Shown piece by piece: positions 10,580-21,204 of a stretch of DNA of 64,000 nt. Position numbers and translations under genes: made by a program. Origin of the DNA: Lepidostoma basale. Taxonomy: Eukaryota > Arthropoda > Insecta > Trichoptera > Lepidostomatidae. Where the stretch lies: NCBI GenBank assembly GCA_022606425.2, contig JAHDVF020001237.1, positions 827,001 to 891,000 of the forward strand, written 5' to 3'. Every line of letters begins with the position of its first letter. Position 1 is the stretch's first letter. A model generated the notes under the pieces. That model was not told the origin of the DNA, searched no databases, and was given only the letters and a program-made list of their open reading frames with translations.

Positions 10580-12830
10580 TAACAGTGTGATCATCACAGA
10601 GAACAGTGCGCAATGATTGTATTGCATTTCCGTAAAATCCGCTTCCGTCCCTATATTAATTATATTTTAGTGAAGCAATATGAAACAATACATAGTTACT
10701 CAATCAGCAACTTCACAATACAAACCTTCGCAAGAGACACGATGGCCCAATGTTTATATAAAAAATGGCGGACACTAGCCACTAGGTAGCCGTGTTCAGT
10801 TTCTCGCATAAAGAAATTGTAGTAAGAACTACTACATTCCATTATCACTTGGGTATTGCATAACTGTTTTCCTGCTAATGTACTTGTATAAAGTTGACTC
10901 TAAGACATTCTAGAATAATGCACTGCGTGACCTCAGCTGCGCTGTATTGTGTCAGCAAAACACACAGGTGGAACCTTTGTACCAGCGTATTTTTATTATC
11001 TAGTCGTTCCTTCTGTCACAGAACGCCACTAAATTATGGAGAGGTGTGGAAATGGTGAGTATCTACTTTGTCGAATGCCTGCAACGCAATTCTCTTCGTT
11101 TGAGGCCGAGCGTTTAACATTGACAGAGTTAGAAGAGAAAAATGACTTTGTCCCACTTTCTCTTCGGCCAAATCTCCAGGCTCTTCTAGCGTGAATAGGA
11201 CCCATTATTTAAGTATCGCCATTAAAATATAATTATTTTATGATTATAACAATGAACCATTTGGTCTCCTTATTATGCAGCACATATCCAACGCATTGAA
11301 AGAGTGCAAAAAATGTTTATTAACTCTTAGAATCCTATACACTGCATTTGCAGTGGCGAAAAAGCGTGCCCGCGGTCCTTTACACTGCAATTGCCGTGTT
11401 AGATCTGTACTTGGTTTTGTCATCATGTAACATCTCTACCAGTTAGTTTAAAACAAAAGTAAAAATGTCATTTCATCAAGTATGGTCTTGGCTTCATGTT
11501 GGCATTCACAGATTTTTCTTTATACTCAGGGTTTAATTTAAATAAATATTTTTTGTCAGATGTAAATCGTACGGGCTGAACTGGAATACTAACACAGTCA
11601 CGCGCGGGCTTGAGTGTATGGCGGTACGAGTCAGATTTCAATGTTTTCGTTATCTTTAGGGTGCCCATATGTTATGGACGAGAACCGAGAGCAAGAAACT
11701 GTTTAGATTCTTCTAAATGGTAAAGTTTGTAATGTATTGCTTGAAGGGATGTGATTTGAAAATATGTGTAATCTGACAGTTTTGGTATTTATAACTACGA
11801 TTGTGTTAATTTAAAAAAAATTTAAGAATTAACGTTTTGGATTTCCATTCCATCCAAGACGATTTTTTATGAATTAAAAAAATATTTTTGTTGGTTAATT
11901 TTTTTTTCGATATGTTTCAAAGAATTCATTGGAAAAAATTATAAACGGTATGAAAAATTATATAATTATATCGATATGTTTCGAAGGTTATATATAGGTA
12001 TAAAACCATCCAAACATGTCGAGATAAATAAAGTAAGAAGTGGAAAAATTATTGTTTTAATTTATTAAAAATTGATGACAGTGTTATTTCAATAATTTAA
12101 ATTTTACCAATTGATAATGATGAGATTGAAAGATTTTTCTTAAAAAAATATATTTTTATAATTTGAAATTTCTTAGTTGAAATTGTAAAAAACGAAAAAA
12201 AACATTAAGACTAACCGGATGACATTTCTTGCGTAATATTCCCTTGACTCCTAATACAAAAAAAAATCGTTGTTCTTGGAATTTTACGTATACGAGAGTA
12301 TATCACAACGCCCAGCCCGCCCGAAACAAGTCCAAACACGAACAACGTGTGGTCACCTACTCGTATGTTTACACAGCGCGGCTGCGATAGTGTGTGTGTC
12401 CGCGGCAATAATTTCGTAGTGTTTATTTAAAAATTCTATAATTAATTACCGAAATAGTAACATGATATTCAAAGGACTCATTATTTTAGTGAAAAGTACG
12501 TTCTCGGGTCTTGTGAAAGAATTTTTACGATAATCCATATCGTTGATTAGATATGAGTGTTTCTTTTTGTAAATGCTGCGTAATATGGTATTTTTTTAGA
12601 TAAAAACACTTAAAAAAAACTTGTTTAAGTACTGAAAGTACATCTTTTATTATTTATAAAGATAGATTATAAGTTAATAGTTCATTTGGCATTTATATTT
12701 TTTCGTTGAAAGTCTTATTTTACTCATAATTAATTATTGTATGAGAGCGTTCGGAATGTCAAAATTTAAGCCGTTCCAGGAGGACAGTTATTGAAAATTC
12801 GCCCAGTGTCCTAAGGGTTAAAGATATTAA
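10580..12830. other. Intergenic; two weak 5'-exon-like spots only
   Basis: No conserved protein. ATG-to-donor arrangements at 11036-11053 (MERCGN then GTGAGT) and 12461-12494 (MIFKGLIILVK then GTACGT, after a GC-rich patch at 12300-12410) look like possible first exons. I found no partner exons downstream, so neither is called as a gene. Confidence 0.3.
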
Positions 12831-12831
12831 T

Positions 12832-13485
12832 TTTAAAATGTGCAAGTCGTTCTCTAATTATAAATCTGCCCTAATTTTTCACTCCTTGGACTCTCTTGAA
12901 AATAGACGTACTCTTCATGATATGATGTTGCTTCATAAAATAATTCACTTTAAAATTGACAATTCTGAGCTTCTCAGCAAATTGTCACTCAATACCCCCA
13001 TGTCTCGCACGAGACACACCGCGAGCCAAGTTTTCCATCTTCCTGTTTATCGCACTAACTACGCTCAGAGCGCGGCATTGTATCGAATCTGTGACAAATA
13101 CAACAAGCATTTTGGAGACATTGATGTTTTTCATTTGAACAAGCGAAATTTAAAAAAAATTATCGGAGCAACATTTCGGCGGGGATGTGACCACGATGTT
13201 ACATGATATTATAATACTCGTTCATATATTATAATACTTTTTTTACTTATCTTAATTTTATTTTTTATTTCCAGTACTATAAGTTTTTTAACTCTTAAAT
13301 ATTATGTATACCTCATTTTGTCTTAGTTTAACTTCAATCTCGTTTCACACTATCATTTGTTAACTGTTAACTATTATTTTATCATAGCATGTAATTGGCC
13401 TTACTTTAATTATTCTAAATGTTTTATTATATATATGTTGTTGATATCGCTGTGTGTTACCCTTAATAAATAAATAAATCTAATG
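12832..13485 (+). pseudogene. Jockey-like non-LTR RT C-terminal fragment and 3' end
   Basis: A 122-codon open frame (12838-13206) carries the C-terminal signature of Jockey/CR1-type reverse transcriptases: LIFHSLDSLENRRTLHDMM, LLHKIIHFKIDN, then an R-rich segment and a final F/H-rich tail. An AT-rich 3' UTR follows, ending in AATAAATAAATAAATC. Catalytic domains are absent, so this is a 5'-truncated copy. Confidence 0.75.
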
Positions 13486-13489
13486 AACT

Positions 13490-13880
13490 GAACCTACATA
13501 ACGTTACTGTGGTATGATAAGTATTAAGTATAAGGCCATATTCTTGCTTTATGTTTGGTGAGTGTCGAGTGAAACCCAGAACACAAAAGGAAAGTGCATT
13601 TTAAAATGCACAGTCATTCATCACTCATCACCTACCGTAAAAATTAACCCAGTCATTTAGATTGTGAACATTTGTGGTCGCAGTTGAAAGAATAAAAGTT
13701 TACAACAATCAAACAAATAATATTTTTATAAGATGACTATATTGTGATCGTATATCGTCAGAGATATATATTTTTTATTATACTACAGATTACCACTGCG
13801 ATTGGATATGAATCACGTGAGATGAATGGTAACAAATTATTGAATAAAACATAATATCGATGCTTCGTGATTATTGAAAT
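13490..13880. other. Intergenic; nothing recognised
   Basis: AT-rich spacer between two LINE remnants with no coding or repeat signal. Confidence 0.35.
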
Positions 13881-13886
13881 TAATCT

Positions 13887-14262
13887 TATAAAGTATTTTT
13901 TATGTCTGCGTTGCAGACACGATCTCGGAGAGTTTTTCCCAAAATGGATCTTAGGACCTTCATCTCAGATGTTCTAAGCAAACCCTTGGTTCGTACAATG
14001 TCGCCCCGAAAATAAAAGACATAAGAAAAACTTGCGAAATAAAGGATATCGTTCGGTGGAGTAGATCCAGAAGAAGATACTGGAGGGACCATGTAGCCAG
14101 AATGGATAGTGACAGACTCGCATATTATACAGCCGCTTACAAGATCCCCTCCGGACACCGTTCACCTAAGAGATGGAGTGGCAGCTGGTCCTCATCATCC
14201 GAGGAGACATGATTTCTGTGCCACAGATCGTCAGAACTATTAAAAGAAGAAGAAGAAGAAGA
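13887..14262 (+). mobile_element. LINE-B copy with 5' inversion (twin priming)
   Basis: The 3' part (about 13998-14240, plus) reads KDIRKTCEIKDIVRWSRSRR..YWRDHVARM and ends in (GAA)n. The adjoining 5' part (13887 to about 13997) encodes the preceding RT segment, LLRTSEMKVLRSILGKTL then DRVCNADIKNT, but on the minus strand. The two segments abut at overlapping positions of the protein (ADIKNT versus DIRKTC), the signature of twin-primed reverse transcription. Confidence 0.75.
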
Positions 14263-14267
14263 AAAAT

Positions 14268-14515
14268 CTTATTAATTCGTAACGTACTGCGTGGGCAAAA
14301 GTACCATCTTCTCCAACTGATATTGGAGGGAAAAATTGAGGGACGCCGAGAGCCCGGTAGAAGACAAATGTCCTGGTTGCGAAACGCGAGGAAGTGGACC
14401 GGCATCCGAAGTGTGGAGAAGCTGTTCCGGACGGCGCAGGACAAGGACAGGTTCGCCGAGGTGAACGCCAACATTGGGGGGACCCGACAGGGCACTTAAA
14501 GAAGAAGAAGAAGAA
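14268..14515 (+). mobile_element. LINE-B 3' end fragment
   Basis: The open frame ends with YHLLQLILEGKIEGRR, GRRQMSWLRNARKWTG and RFAEVNANIGGTR, followed by a GAAGAAGAAGAAG tail. The same C-terminus occurs at 33413-33806 and, more decayed, at 36775-36985. It is the last about 75 residues of a non-LTR RT protein and sits directly after another LINE tail. Confidence 0.8.
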
Positions 14516-14902
14516 TTTGTAATCAACCTACACATTCTTCACGTATTGTTCTTTCCTCGTCATTTGTGTTGCCAAATTTGGCAGCGAGGTACCAGTGAAA
14601 TAAAAATAAAATAAAATAAAAAAACTTTTATAGGTATTATTATTCTCAGATTATTAATTCCAATTCGTCATATCATTCATTCGGCACTCGATGTGCGTTA
14701 TTAGTTAATAGTGAGCGCTGTGGTCAAGGTTTAAATTAATGTTGACATTAAAATTGACGGTCGCGAGAGCAAGAATTGAAATATCATTTTGACTTATCTG
14801 GCCCGAATCTATCAAAAGTCGGAAATAGTGAGCAAAATTAATATGCTCAATTTATTTCTAGGTTAAGAGTATTTAGAAGAATATGCAATACGATCAAGTT
14901 AT

Positions 14903-15335
14903 TTAACTAACTAACTAACCATCACGCCGTCTCCGCGAAGAGGTAGGCAGAAAGAATTGACTGCCAATTTTTCTTTCCTGGCATACTTCTGTCGCTTCCT
15001 CAACATTCATAATCATGTCATGCACGGATCGATTTCTCCAACTCCTCACGTGGCGGACAACATTTGATTTATTTGATCGTGCCACGTTTTCCTCAGTCAT
15101 CCTCTGTTTCTAGCTCCATTTACATCGTTAATATATACTTTTTTTACCATTCTTTCTTCGAACCATCTTAGTGTTCCTTTCGTTATTTTGTTCATAACAC
15201 TTTCATTCGTACCGCATTCACTTCTTATATTGACGCTCTATCATAAGATATCTCATTTCTACTGCATTTATTCTACTTTCATCCTAATTTTGCCAGTCCT
15301 ATGCTTTTTAATCCGTAATGTTTTAAAGCTAACTC
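14903..15335 (-). mobile_element. LINE-A 3' end fragment with (TTAG)n tail
   Basis: Plus-strand start AACTAACTAACTAACCATCACGCC is the reverse of the (TTAG)n tail. The minus strand then runs into the decayed C-terminal RT frame up to the GSEAWNW-type block near 15300. Several frameshifts. Confidence 0.75.
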
Positions 15336-15359
15336 CCTGGTAAAATTATATACTCTAGC

Positions 15360-16100
15360 GTGAATACCCCCTCCCAAAGTCAGAAGAACCATTGCCAGGA
15401 TATTGGAAAAAAGTAAACAAGTGAGTTACATAAAGCACCACTTTTCAATCGTGAATGTCCAGTATCGAGACTGAAACCGAGGAATGGCTTTCTAATCTCT
15501 TCTGTACCGCTGCAGTTGGCACTCAAAGTGGAAAGACGAAAAGAAGAAAATCTATACCTCAACTTGTTAAAACCCAAGGAGTCTTTATCAGCTACTCAAT
15601 AGCCGACATGGAATATCTGGAAGACCCTGAATGAACTGCGCGCACGCGTCAGCAAATCCAGTAACAACTTGGCAAGATAGATTCTTCGGGGCGAATAGAC
15701 GCACTGTATACTCGTATGTGGCGCCAAGCAATTTATGTTGCACATAACGCAGTACTCTAGCTACCCAGTCACCTGTACTGAAGAAGACCTGAACCCAATA
15801 CGCACATGCGTTGGTAGATCCAAAATCAACTTGGCGAGATGGGTTATCTTTCAGGGTGGTACCACACTCTGCATCTGTGACGTGGAGTGCCCATGCTGCC
15901 CTATGACATGTACGGAAGAGGATCTGGTTCGGGCGTTCGGCAGTGGGATCCAGCTGGCGGACTTCTGGTTCAACGTTATTTGACTGAGTTGCCTTTGGCA
16001 TGATGAGGAAGAACTGGCTAAGGTATTTTAAAGCGCAGTCCGGCTGGCGAACTTCTGGGCCAACAACATTTGACCTTTGCCATGACACGAGGAAGAAAAA
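15360..16100. repeat. Unidentified GC-richer repeat-derived block
   Basis: Markedly richer in GC than its surroundings and open for 166 codons on the minus strand (15588-16088). It contains an internal near-duplication: the CAGCTGGCGGACTTCTGG motif near 15951-15984 recurs near 16037-16072, and CTTGGC(A/G)AGAT recurs about 150 bases apart. No domain recognised. The direct repeats and the purine-rich end (GAGGAAGAAAAAGATAG) suggest transposon origin rather than a host gene. Confidence 0.4.
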
Positions 16101-16109
16101 GATAGTAAA

Positions 16110-16636
16110 AGTATTAATATTGTATAATAAAATTCCCTATATTTATTGCCTTTTTGTCGTGTATCAACATTCACTTCAAAGGTTAGATACAAAGTATGAA
16201 ATATATAAACATTATTACTTATTAATTACTTTTAAGAGTAACATCTAAAAGATAGTAGGAAATATGTATTTCATAGACTTGCAAGCTTTTTGATGTAAAG
16301 CGTGATTTTAATTATTTTTCTTCTTCAATGGCTCGACAGCCCCTATCAATACTCGACAGGCCTCTATCAATATTCGCATTCAATTCCTTTTGTCCTCTGC
16401 GACCCTCCAATACTGGGTTTTGTCCCTCCCAACATTATTCTCCCATCGCAGGCTTGACCAATCTACATTATTTTTTTCTCACTGATATTGTATGCTTTTT
16501 CCAACCCCAATGACTTACTTATTATGTCCAAACTTGTAAACAATAAAACTTGTCTTTTTAACGTTTAAATCTAATCATATATAATTTGTATAATTTGTTG
16601 ACAGTGTTCACAAATGGGTAATTAATGCAATATAAT
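16110..16636. other. Intergenic; nothing recognised
   Basis: AT-rich apart from a slightly GC-richer stretch at 16330-16450 with no coding signal I can support. Confidence 0.35.
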
Positions 16637-16758
16637 ATTTTAATTGTATCTCAATAGAGACGAAGACGTAAACTGGAAACTGAACATGGATGATCAAGGT
16701 GTTTACAGGACTTATGACCTGTCATTGGTTGGGTTAAGCGCACGCTTTATGTAATTAC
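16637..16758 (+). repeat. 122-bp direct repeat, copy 1
   Basis: By eye only two mismatches to 17155-17276. The pair begins ATTTTAATTGTATCTC and ends CTTTATGTAATTAC. A 396-bp spacer separates the copies, so they could be short LTRs of a small LTR-like element, but no TG..CA ends or target duplication are clear. Confidence 0.8.
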
Positions 16759-17154
16759 AACATTCCCCATTCCACCTTTGTTATTGTGATCATGCATGAC
16801 AAATTTTTGGAAGATGTATATATACTTCAAAATCCATATTTATCTTCACGTGTCAGTTTCAGTCAGCCATCTATGTAGATTTGGTTGCACTTGTGAATTT
16901 TTTTCCAAGAATTAACCTATACAACCGACCCACTAACGCCATCTATGGAGAATGATTTTCAGCATTTAGCAAACTACCTTATTAACACAATGCGAAGGCT
17001 GTCGCCCAACATATTGTTAGAAGCCGCTAGGAGTATTATTCCATTCTATACGCCAAAGAATTTTGACCAGAATATTTGAAGACCAAATATTTGTGAATGC
17101 ATACTTATACCTGTATACAAATCCTGGATTTACACCAAAGGGTGGTTAATTCAA

Positions 17155-17276
17155 ATTTTAATTGTATCTCAATAGAGACGAAGACGTAAACTGGAAACTG
17201 AACATGGATGATCAAGGTGTTTACAGGACTTATGACCTGTCATTGGTTTGGTTAAGCTCACGCTTTATGTAATTAC
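17155..17276 (+). repeat. 122-bp direct repeat, copy 2
   Basis: Partner of 16637-16758 in the same orientation. The purine-rich CCAAAGGGTGG just before it (17134-17144) would sit where a polypurine tract is expected if the pair were LTRs. That reading is tentative. Confidence 0.8.
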
Positions 17277-17279
17277 TAT

Positions 17280-17827
17280 ATACCTAATATCATTACTACA
17301 GATGAAATCTTTCCCATAGTAATATCAATTTATTTAAAAAAATAAGTTATTACGTTTTATTATTAACTATGATAAATATTAAACATTTACAAAATCTACT
17401 TAATCCAATTCCCTAGAACGGGTTACGCTAGATGTCAGGTATGAAAACCATGCACTTGGAAATTGGTCAATACAGTACTTTAGAAATAATTCACTCTGAA
17501 AGCATAAAGTTTTAATGCATCCAAACTATAAATAATATTTTTTTGGCACCCAGTACACATGTGTTCGCATGGTTCTTACGAGTATTACGTGGAAATATCT
17601 TGTGTTTTCGGTTGGCGCTCTAAGGTGCTTATCCTAATATTTATTTGACAATCATGACGTATCTTGATCTCTTCTACTTAACATTATCTATGTGCGAAAT
17701 TATGACAAATAAAAAAATGATTGAATAATTTGTCATTTTCTAGAAAACAGATAATGCCCTTTATCGGTTTCGTTAAACTTAATCTGAAGTAATCGATATT
17801 AAAGTCTGACATAACCTGGCCTTACTA
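17280..17827. other. Intergenic; nothing recognised
   Basis: AT-rich spacer without coding or repeat signature. Confidence 0.35.
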
Positions 17828-18091
17828 AACATATCGCACCTTCGGTAAGACAAGGGCATAATTATTAAAAATTCTCAAAATGAGTTAAGTATGCCAATGT
17901 ATTTTAAAAACATCCCTTTATCTGGAGGAATAAAGTCGCTCATTACGTTCAGTCTCATTTCGCTAGAGGGCGAGTATATGATCATAGCCAGAATAACACG
18001 ATTAATATTATTTATTTAATATTAATAGTTTCTAATGAACAATTACGAAACGTGCAATTGTGCCCTTGTCTTACCGAAGGTGCGATATGTT
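17828..18091. mobile_element. MITE with perfect 31-bp terminal inverted repeats
   Basis: Bases 17828-17858 and 18061-18091 are exact reverse complements over 31 bp (core ATATCGCACCTTCGGTAAGA). The 264-bp unit has no coding capacity. Perfect arms indicate a recently active non-autonomous DNA transposon. Superfamily not assignable, because no clear target duplication is visible. Confidence 0.8.
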
Positions 18092-18271
18092 ATGATAATG
18101 TCTGACCCGACCTAACTAAATAATCTTGACACGCGAAGTCTCCGAGATAAATAATGGGGAAAACACAGTGGCAAAGGGGCGTGAGTCAAACGTGGAAATA
18201 ATGTACAATTGTACGATATAAAAGAGTAACAATAGTGTTTTTATTCTATTATTACGCAACTACTAAAAAGG

Positions 18272-18810
18272 CTAACTAACTAACCATCACGCCGTCTCCC
18301 CGAAAGGGTAGGCAGAAAGAATGGACCGTCACACTTTAACCGATGCGGCACTCCATCCTTCTCTTTTCGTCCCGCGGGAGACGCGGTGTGATGGGTTGCG
18401 AACCTCATCGCCACCAATAGGCATCTCCCGCGCACACTTCGATCTTCCAACATCCACAAAATAAATCTAAAACAAATAATATAAAATACAATGATATAAA
18501 ATAAAATAACAAAATAAAAATAATTTAAAACAAAATGTTCTTTTTAGATGGTGTACATAGTGTCTATTATATGATTTAATTAATGTTCCACGTATCCACC
18601 TTTTTTTTTAATTAGCAGTAATTAGGCACTAAATACCAACCAATACCAGCAAGAACTTTAAAAGAATATTGAAGAAATTATTCAAATTGTCATTGGACCA
18701 AATGAAAAATTTATTTTTACACCTGTCAAAATTCTTTATATAAACGAAAAAACTTGTATAATTTTGACATCAAAACAGTACAAACGTATTACGTGTCACA
18801 ATTAACTATT
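18272..18810 (-). mobile_element. Non-autonomous LINE-A derivative, copy 2
   Basis: Reverse orientation of the 7289-7908 element. Reading down the plus strand: (CTAA)n tail, 3' terminus, the junction at about 18345-18355, the start of the endonuclease frame, then the AT-rich 5' region ending near 18810. The internal junction is the same as in copy 1. Confidence 0.7.
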
Positions 18811-19171
18811 ATAAAGTACGGCAACAATTAAATTGACCAAAACAATTCACTTATACACGAAATTTTTCCAAATTTACGGGACCACCACATGAACCAAACC
18901 AAATTTTCAAAATCAGAACCAGTGTTTTAAAAAGGCAATATTATAATATTCATTCAATATAAAAAACGTTTGCCTATATTAAGCGAATAACGCTAGAATT
19001 GTTTTTTAGTTATTTCATTTCGAAGAATAAATTCTGATTAACACATATTTTTTTAATTATTATAAAGATAGCAATCATTGTATTGACATCTTAATAACAC
19101 TTTTTTAGCGTGAGACCGTGTTATAAAACATTTTCCAAAAATATGTGTGTATAAAAATATTACGTATTATA
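18811..19171. other. Intergenic; nothing recognised
   Basis: AT-rich spacer between two LINE-A copies. Confidence 0.35.
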
Positions 19172-19612
19172 TATAACTAACTAACTAACTAACTAACCAT
19201 CACGCCGTCTCTCCGAAGGGGTGGGCAGAAAAATGGACTGCCACACTTTTCTTTCCTGACATATTTCTCTCGCTTCCTCAACATTCATACATCGTGTCAT
19301 GCACGCGCGTCGATTTCTCTGACTCCTCATATGGCCGACATTTAATATTTGATTTATTTGAGCGTGCCACGTTTTCCTCGGTCTTCCTCTATTTCTGGTT
19401 CCATTTACATCGTTAACATATAATTTTTTTACCATTCTTTTTTCATTCATTTCATTCTTTCCAAATGTCCAAACCACCTTAATGATCCTTTCATTATTTT
19501 GTTTATAACACCATCATTCGCACCGCATTCACTTCTTATAGTTTCATTCGATACTCTATCATACACAGAGTATCCACACATTCGTCTAAGAGATCTCATT
19601 GCATTTGTATAA
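19172..19612 (-). pseudogene. LINE-A RT C-terminus with (TTAG)n tail
   Basis: The minus strand is open for 94 codons (19193-19477): VKKLYVNDVNGTRNRGRPRK, then [16 protein letters not shown] and a terminal SERRRDG before the stop, followed by (TTAG)4-5. Upstream (to 19612) the frame continues with a shift into the LRRMCG-type block. One of the better-preserved copies of this 3' end. Confidence 0.85.
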
Positions 19613-19828
19613 AAAATGATTATAGATTATGTTAATAGTTTGGCCATTAAGTATTCAATAACGAATATATACAGGACAAAATTATTAAGGATGATATTGT
19701 TTAATGAAATATTTAAAATGTAAAAAATATTTTTGAATGAGTGGTTTACTTAAATTCACATCACGATTTTACAGGATAATAAGGATAGTAATGAATAATA
19801 ATAATGATAAAGAAAATTAAAACGAACT

Positions 19829-20160
19829 TCTTCTTCTTCTTCCTTGTTGACTTGACCCATGTGGTCTGTTCTCCAGAGTGTTGCTCCTCCTGTGAGGTAG
19901 ATTCCCAGCTGTCTTTCCATCATTTAAGAGGTCTTCCACGAGGACGAGTCCCATGAGGCTGATTATGAAATGCAACAATATAGGGGAGTCTGGTGGTGTC
20001 CATTCTTTGAACTTGACCGTACCAGTCCCTTTTTCGCTCTCTGCTCCATCTTATAATATCCTCAACCTCACATGTCTATCTTATTCTGATGTTCTTCACG
20101 CGATCTCTCAGTGTCTTGTCTGCTATCGTCCTTAGTGTCTTCATTTCGGAAGTCCTAAAA
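19829..20160 (-). mobile_element. LINE-B 3' end fragment with (GAA)n tail
   Basis: Minus-strand translation gives RTSEMKTLRTIADKTLRDRV, a gap, CEVEDIIRWSRERE, and an end near the GAAGAAGAAGAAG tail (plus CTTCTTCTTCTTC at 19830-19842). It preserves the normal order of the two segments that are inverted at 13887-14262. Confidence 0.75.
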
Positions 20161-20289
20161 CAAATTTGAAGTTCAAAATAATAAATGCCCTATTATTTTA
20201 AAATATGCAAACAAAACGTCACTTTAATTATAAACAAGCTCGTCTTCTTTTATGTTAATTAAGGCATTCATTTTATAATCTAAATGTGA

Positions 20290-20760
20290 GATCATAATAG
20301 GGGACCTTAAATTCAACCTGCTTTCCAGTGATAAACTCACAAAGGACTATATTAATACAATTAAAGGAAGTAATCTTGGATTTATCAACTCAATAAAAGA
20401 AATTGATTATACACGGAAAAATGACAAAGGAAAAAATACTATAATTGACCATGTAATGACAAACCAGGAATTAGCTGATTCAACGACACTTGAACTATTC
20501 GACACACCACTGAGCGATCACAGAGGAATAAATATTGAACTAAAAACCATACCCAGACAGAGAATAAAACATCAACAATATACCACAAAGAAAATTAACT
20601 ACAACAAACTAAAAGAAAGCCTAGGAGAAAAAATACAGAAAGAAGAACCAGGAACCTTCAAAGCGCTTCAAGACAAAATATCTGAAACAATACATAATTA
20701 ATAGTAAGATCTAAAAATGTAACCATATAACCCAATCGGGTTTTTAAAAAAATAAATCAA
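20290..20760 (+). pseudogene. CR1/Jockey-like endonuclease end fused to element 3' UTR
   Basis: The plus frame from about 20300 gives GDLKFNLLSSDKLTKD, then TIIDHVMTN and LSDHRGINIELK: the GDLN and SDH(R/H) motifs of APE-type endonuclease domains. The frame stops at 20699 and is followed at once by TAACCATATAACCCAATCGG, the same 3' UTR motif as the element at 25676-25985. The RT domain is therefore missing. Confidence 0.75.
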
Positions 20761-20780
20761 ATAAAAAAATTTAAAAAAAA

Positions 20781-21003
20781 ACTAACTAACCATCACATCG
20801 TTTCGCCGGAGGGATAGGCAGAAGGGATGGACCGCCGAACTTTTCTATCCTGACATAACTCTCGCGTTTCTTCCTCATTCACACACTGCGACACGCACGC
20901 TCGTCGATTGTTCCTGCTTCTAACATAGCCGCCCTTCAGTATTTGATTAATTTTGTCCTGCCATGTCTTCCTTGGCCTTCCTCGACTTCTATTTCCATTC
21001 ACT
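20781..21003 (-). mobile_element. LINE-A 3' end fragment
   Basis: Minus-strand frame MNGNRSRGRPRKTWQDKINQ.. and ..RNNRRACVSQCVNEEETREL, the LINE-A C-terminus, with a short (TTAG)n tail at 20781-20793. Diverged from the other copies. Confidence 0.8.
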
Positions 21004-21204
21004 TTATATAATGTATTATTTCATACATATTCATTTTAAATAATGTGTTAGAAACATGATGTAAATAATTATTCTCAACGATTTTTTAATATTATTTTAA
21101 TACCTACTTCAAAAACTATTCGAATATCCTAATATATTCGAATAGTTTTTTTAGGCTAAAATTAATACACAATATTCAAAAAAGTTAATCTTTCGAATTG
21201 GTAC
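21004..21204. other. Spacer with short inverted repeat
   Basis: AT-rich. AAAACTATTCGAATAT (about 21111) and its inverted match TATTCGAATAGTTTT form a short hairpin around 21108-21152. Confidence 0.5.

Noticed and set aside
15588..16088. 166-codon minus-strand open frame
   Set aside because: No domain, internal direct repeats and no splice or promoter context; treated as repeat-derived sequence.
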